Below, one piece after another: positions 4,324-5,646 of a stretch of DNA of 5,646 bases. Below the pieces are notes generated by a model that did not search any database, was not told the origin of the DNA, and saw only the letters and a program-made list of their open reading frames with translations. Positions within the stretch are counted from its first letter, which is position 1. Every line of letters begins with the position of its first letter. The stretch covers positions 779 through 6,424 of the forward strand of contig DJGU01000074.1 of NCBI GenBank assembly GCA_002432795.1, in the 5' to 3' direction. The stretch comes from Anaerolineaceae bacterium UBA5838 (GTDB taxonomy: Bacteria > Chloroflexota > Anaerolineae > Anaerolineales > Anaerolineaceae). Made by a program: the position numbers and the translations under genes.

Positions 4324-5646
4324 AAGATCACCTCTCCCGGATTGTTGAGCTGATATCCACCAAGTTTCTCAAGGCGCTTCGCAAAGGCATCACTGCACAT
4401 TATATCCCACAGGTGTTTGTATTCGGGATGGTCGAGAGTCTTTTCAGCAATAATCAGGTCATATTGCTCCTGGACCAAAGGAATAAAATCCAGATTATAG
4501 ATCTTGGCTGCTGCCAGGATCCCCATGCCAGCGTCTGCAGTGCCAGCAGCAACCGCGGCTGCCACTGCTGTGTGGGTGATCTCTTCTCTTTCGTAGCCCT
4601 TGATCCCCTCCGGTTCCAAACCAGCTTGCTTCAGGACATAATCCAGCAAAATGCGCGTGCCGCTGCCCTTCTGACGGTTGACGTATCGCAACCTGGTTAA
4701 GTCCTCAATGCCCCGAATTCCGAGCGGATTGCCCCTGGCGACCATCAATCCCTGGCTTCGCTTCACGCAGCTCACCAAGCGCACGCCGCCTTCAGGAATG
4801 TACTTGCGGATATACGCCCGGTTATACTCGCCGCTGGCTTCATCCAGCAGGTGCACGCCGCCCAGGTGGGCTTCTCCACGTTTGACCGCCATGATCCCGC
4901 CCATGCTCCCCACATGCGAGGAAACCACAAAACTATCGGGCCAGGTTCGGCGCATGAGGTCGATGGCTTCGTCGATCAGCGGGTCGTGACTGCCGGTGAT
5001 AACCAGGGTCTGGTCAATTTCCTTCATCGGACGCAGCAGCTCCACCCTTACCTTCTCACCAGCCTCATAGCCTTCCACGTTTTGCGGAACGTGAATGATG
5101 CCATCGGCTTTTACAAACGAACTGACCACGCCCGCGCCGCGGTTGAGCGGCACAGCCACAATCCTGCCCCCGACTTTGCCGAGCCTGGCGCGAATGAACT
5201 CAAGGTACTTCAAGGATGAGACCAACCGGCGCGAAACCGTCGCCTCCACAAACTCGTTCGGTTCAGCCTGCCGCCCGCTCATCAGTCCAATTACGGGTTT
5301 GATCAACTGCTCAAGCACTAAAATCCCGGAAACAGGATAGCCTGGCAGACCGATCAGGGGAATGACCTGTTCATCTCTCATGGTCATCCCCAGGATAGTC
5401 GGCTTGCCTGGCTTGATCGCCACCCCATGCAGCACGACCGAACCAACCGTTTGGATAGCTTCGACCGAAAAGTCCTTCTGTCCGGCTGAAGATCCCGCAT
5501 TCAGCAGCACCAGGTCGCACTCCGCGATGGCTGTTTTCAGCCGGTGGATGATTTCTTCGGATTTGTCGCTTGCCACCGGGTAGACCTTGCTCTCGCACCC
5601 CCAGTCCTGCATCATGGCTGAAAAAATGGTCGAATTAAATTCGATG
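4320..5646 (-). CDS. moeA: Molybdopterin molybdenumtransferase MoeA fused to a periplasmic-binding-protein-like domain (partial, 5' end beyond window)
   Basis: The frame is open to the window edge. Counting from its first full codon (5645-5643), 441 residues are visible. The first residues, IEFNSTIFSAMMQDWG, match the start of the MoeA central domain, so the ATG at 5615 is internal. MoeA motifs are NAGSSAGQKD at 49-58, GVAIKPGKPTILG at 74-86 and GLPGYPVSG at 99-107. A small beta-rich MoeA C-terminal domain runs to about 206. MoeA inserts metal into adenylylated molybdopterin. From about 211 a PBP-like domain follows, with GSHDPLID (218-225), GSMGGI (246-251), HLGGVHLLD (260-268) and VNRQKGSGTRILLD (322-335). 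Such domains resemble ModA- and LysR-type ligand-binding folds. Lacking any export signal in the visible part, it should sit in the cytosol and may bind the oxyanion or sense cofactor. The N-terminal third is not seen. It heads the Moco gene block visible here. Confidence 0.93.
   Translation of the reverse strand, partial: IEFNSTIFSAMMQDWGCESKVYPVASDKSEEIIHRLKTAIAECDLVLLNAGSSAGQKDFSVEAIQTVGSVVLHGVAIKPGKPTILGMTMRDEQVIPLIGLPGYPVSGILVLEQLIKPVIGLMSGRQAEPNEFVEATVSRRLVSSLKYLEFIRARLGKVGGRIVAVPLNRGAGVVSSFVKADGIIHVPQNVEGYEAGEKVRVELLRPMKEIDQTLVITGSHDPLIDEAIDLMRRTWPDSFVVSSHVGSMGGIMAVKRGEAHLGGVHLLDEASGEYNRAYIRKYIPEGGVRLVSCVKRSQGLMVARGNPLGIRGIEDLTRLRYVNRQKGSGTRILLDYVLKQAGLEPEGIKGYEREEITHTAVAAAVAAGTADAGMGILAAAKIYNLDFIPLVQEQYDLIIAEKTLDHPEYKHLWDIMCSDAFAKRLEKLGGYQLNNPGEVIL
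4326..4335 (-). promoter_or_regulatory. Strong ribosome binding site of moaC
   Basis: AGAGGTGATC matches nine of ten bases of the sequence complementary to the 16S rRNA 3' end (GGAGGTGATC). The AGAGG core lies seven bases before the ATG at 4323. It is inside the last codons of the moeA fusion and fixes the ATGA-overlap start. Confidence 0.75.

Noticed and set aside
1..5646. Mobile element, CRISPR array, tRNA or rRNA
   Set aside because: No transposase or integrase frame, regular repeat-spacer pattern or RNA gene was seen. Coding genes fill almost the whole window.

Overview
All recognisable genes lie on the minus strand and are read right to left. They form a compact tungsten/molybdenum module: molybdenum-cofactor (Moco/Wco) biosynthesis genes followed by a tungstate-type ABC importer. 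The gene set points to an anaerobic bacterium that uses tungsto- or molybdo-pterin enzymes such as formate dehydrogenase or aldehyde oxidoreductase. Strong AGGAGG-type ribosome binding sites, several TTG/GTG starts, a lipoprotein TupA and a MoeA fused to a binding-protein domain would fit a clostridial Firmicute or an anaerobic Chloroflexota. The sequence alone does not decide between them.

Layout in transcription order. (1) 5646-4320: MoeA-type molybdenum insertase fused to a C-terminal periplasmic-binding-protein-like domain; the 5' end lies outside the window. (2) 4323-3841: MoaC, cyclic pyranopterin monophosphate synthase. (3) 3844-2897: MoaA, radical-SAM GTP 3',8-cyclase. (4) 2896-1982: a MOSC + MogA/MoaB fusion. 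These four genes overlap or abut (ATGA, TTGA and TAA|ATG junctions), so they almost certainly share one transcript and are translationally coupled. (5) 1981-1864: the only sizeable non-coding stretch, 118 bases, with a perfect 13-base dyad, two small hairpins and two Shine-Dalgarno-like blocks. (6) 1863-1051: TupA, the tungstate-binding lipoprotein. (7) 1032-343: TupB permease. (8) 359-1: TupC ATPase, cut off by the window edge inside its LSGG signature.

How they work together: TupABC would import tungstate (or molybdate). MoaA and MoaC make cyclic pyranopterin monophosphate from GTP. After dithiolene formation by MoaD/MoaE (not in this window), the MogA domain would adenylylate molybdopterin and the MoeA domain would insert the metal. 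The PBP-like domain on MoeA is a plausible cytosolic oxyanion-binding module, and the MOSC domain may handle sulfur or cofactor. There is no insertion sequence, CRISPR array, tRNA or rRNA. The least expected elements are the two domain fusions and the structured tupA leader. No clearly undescribed system is evident.
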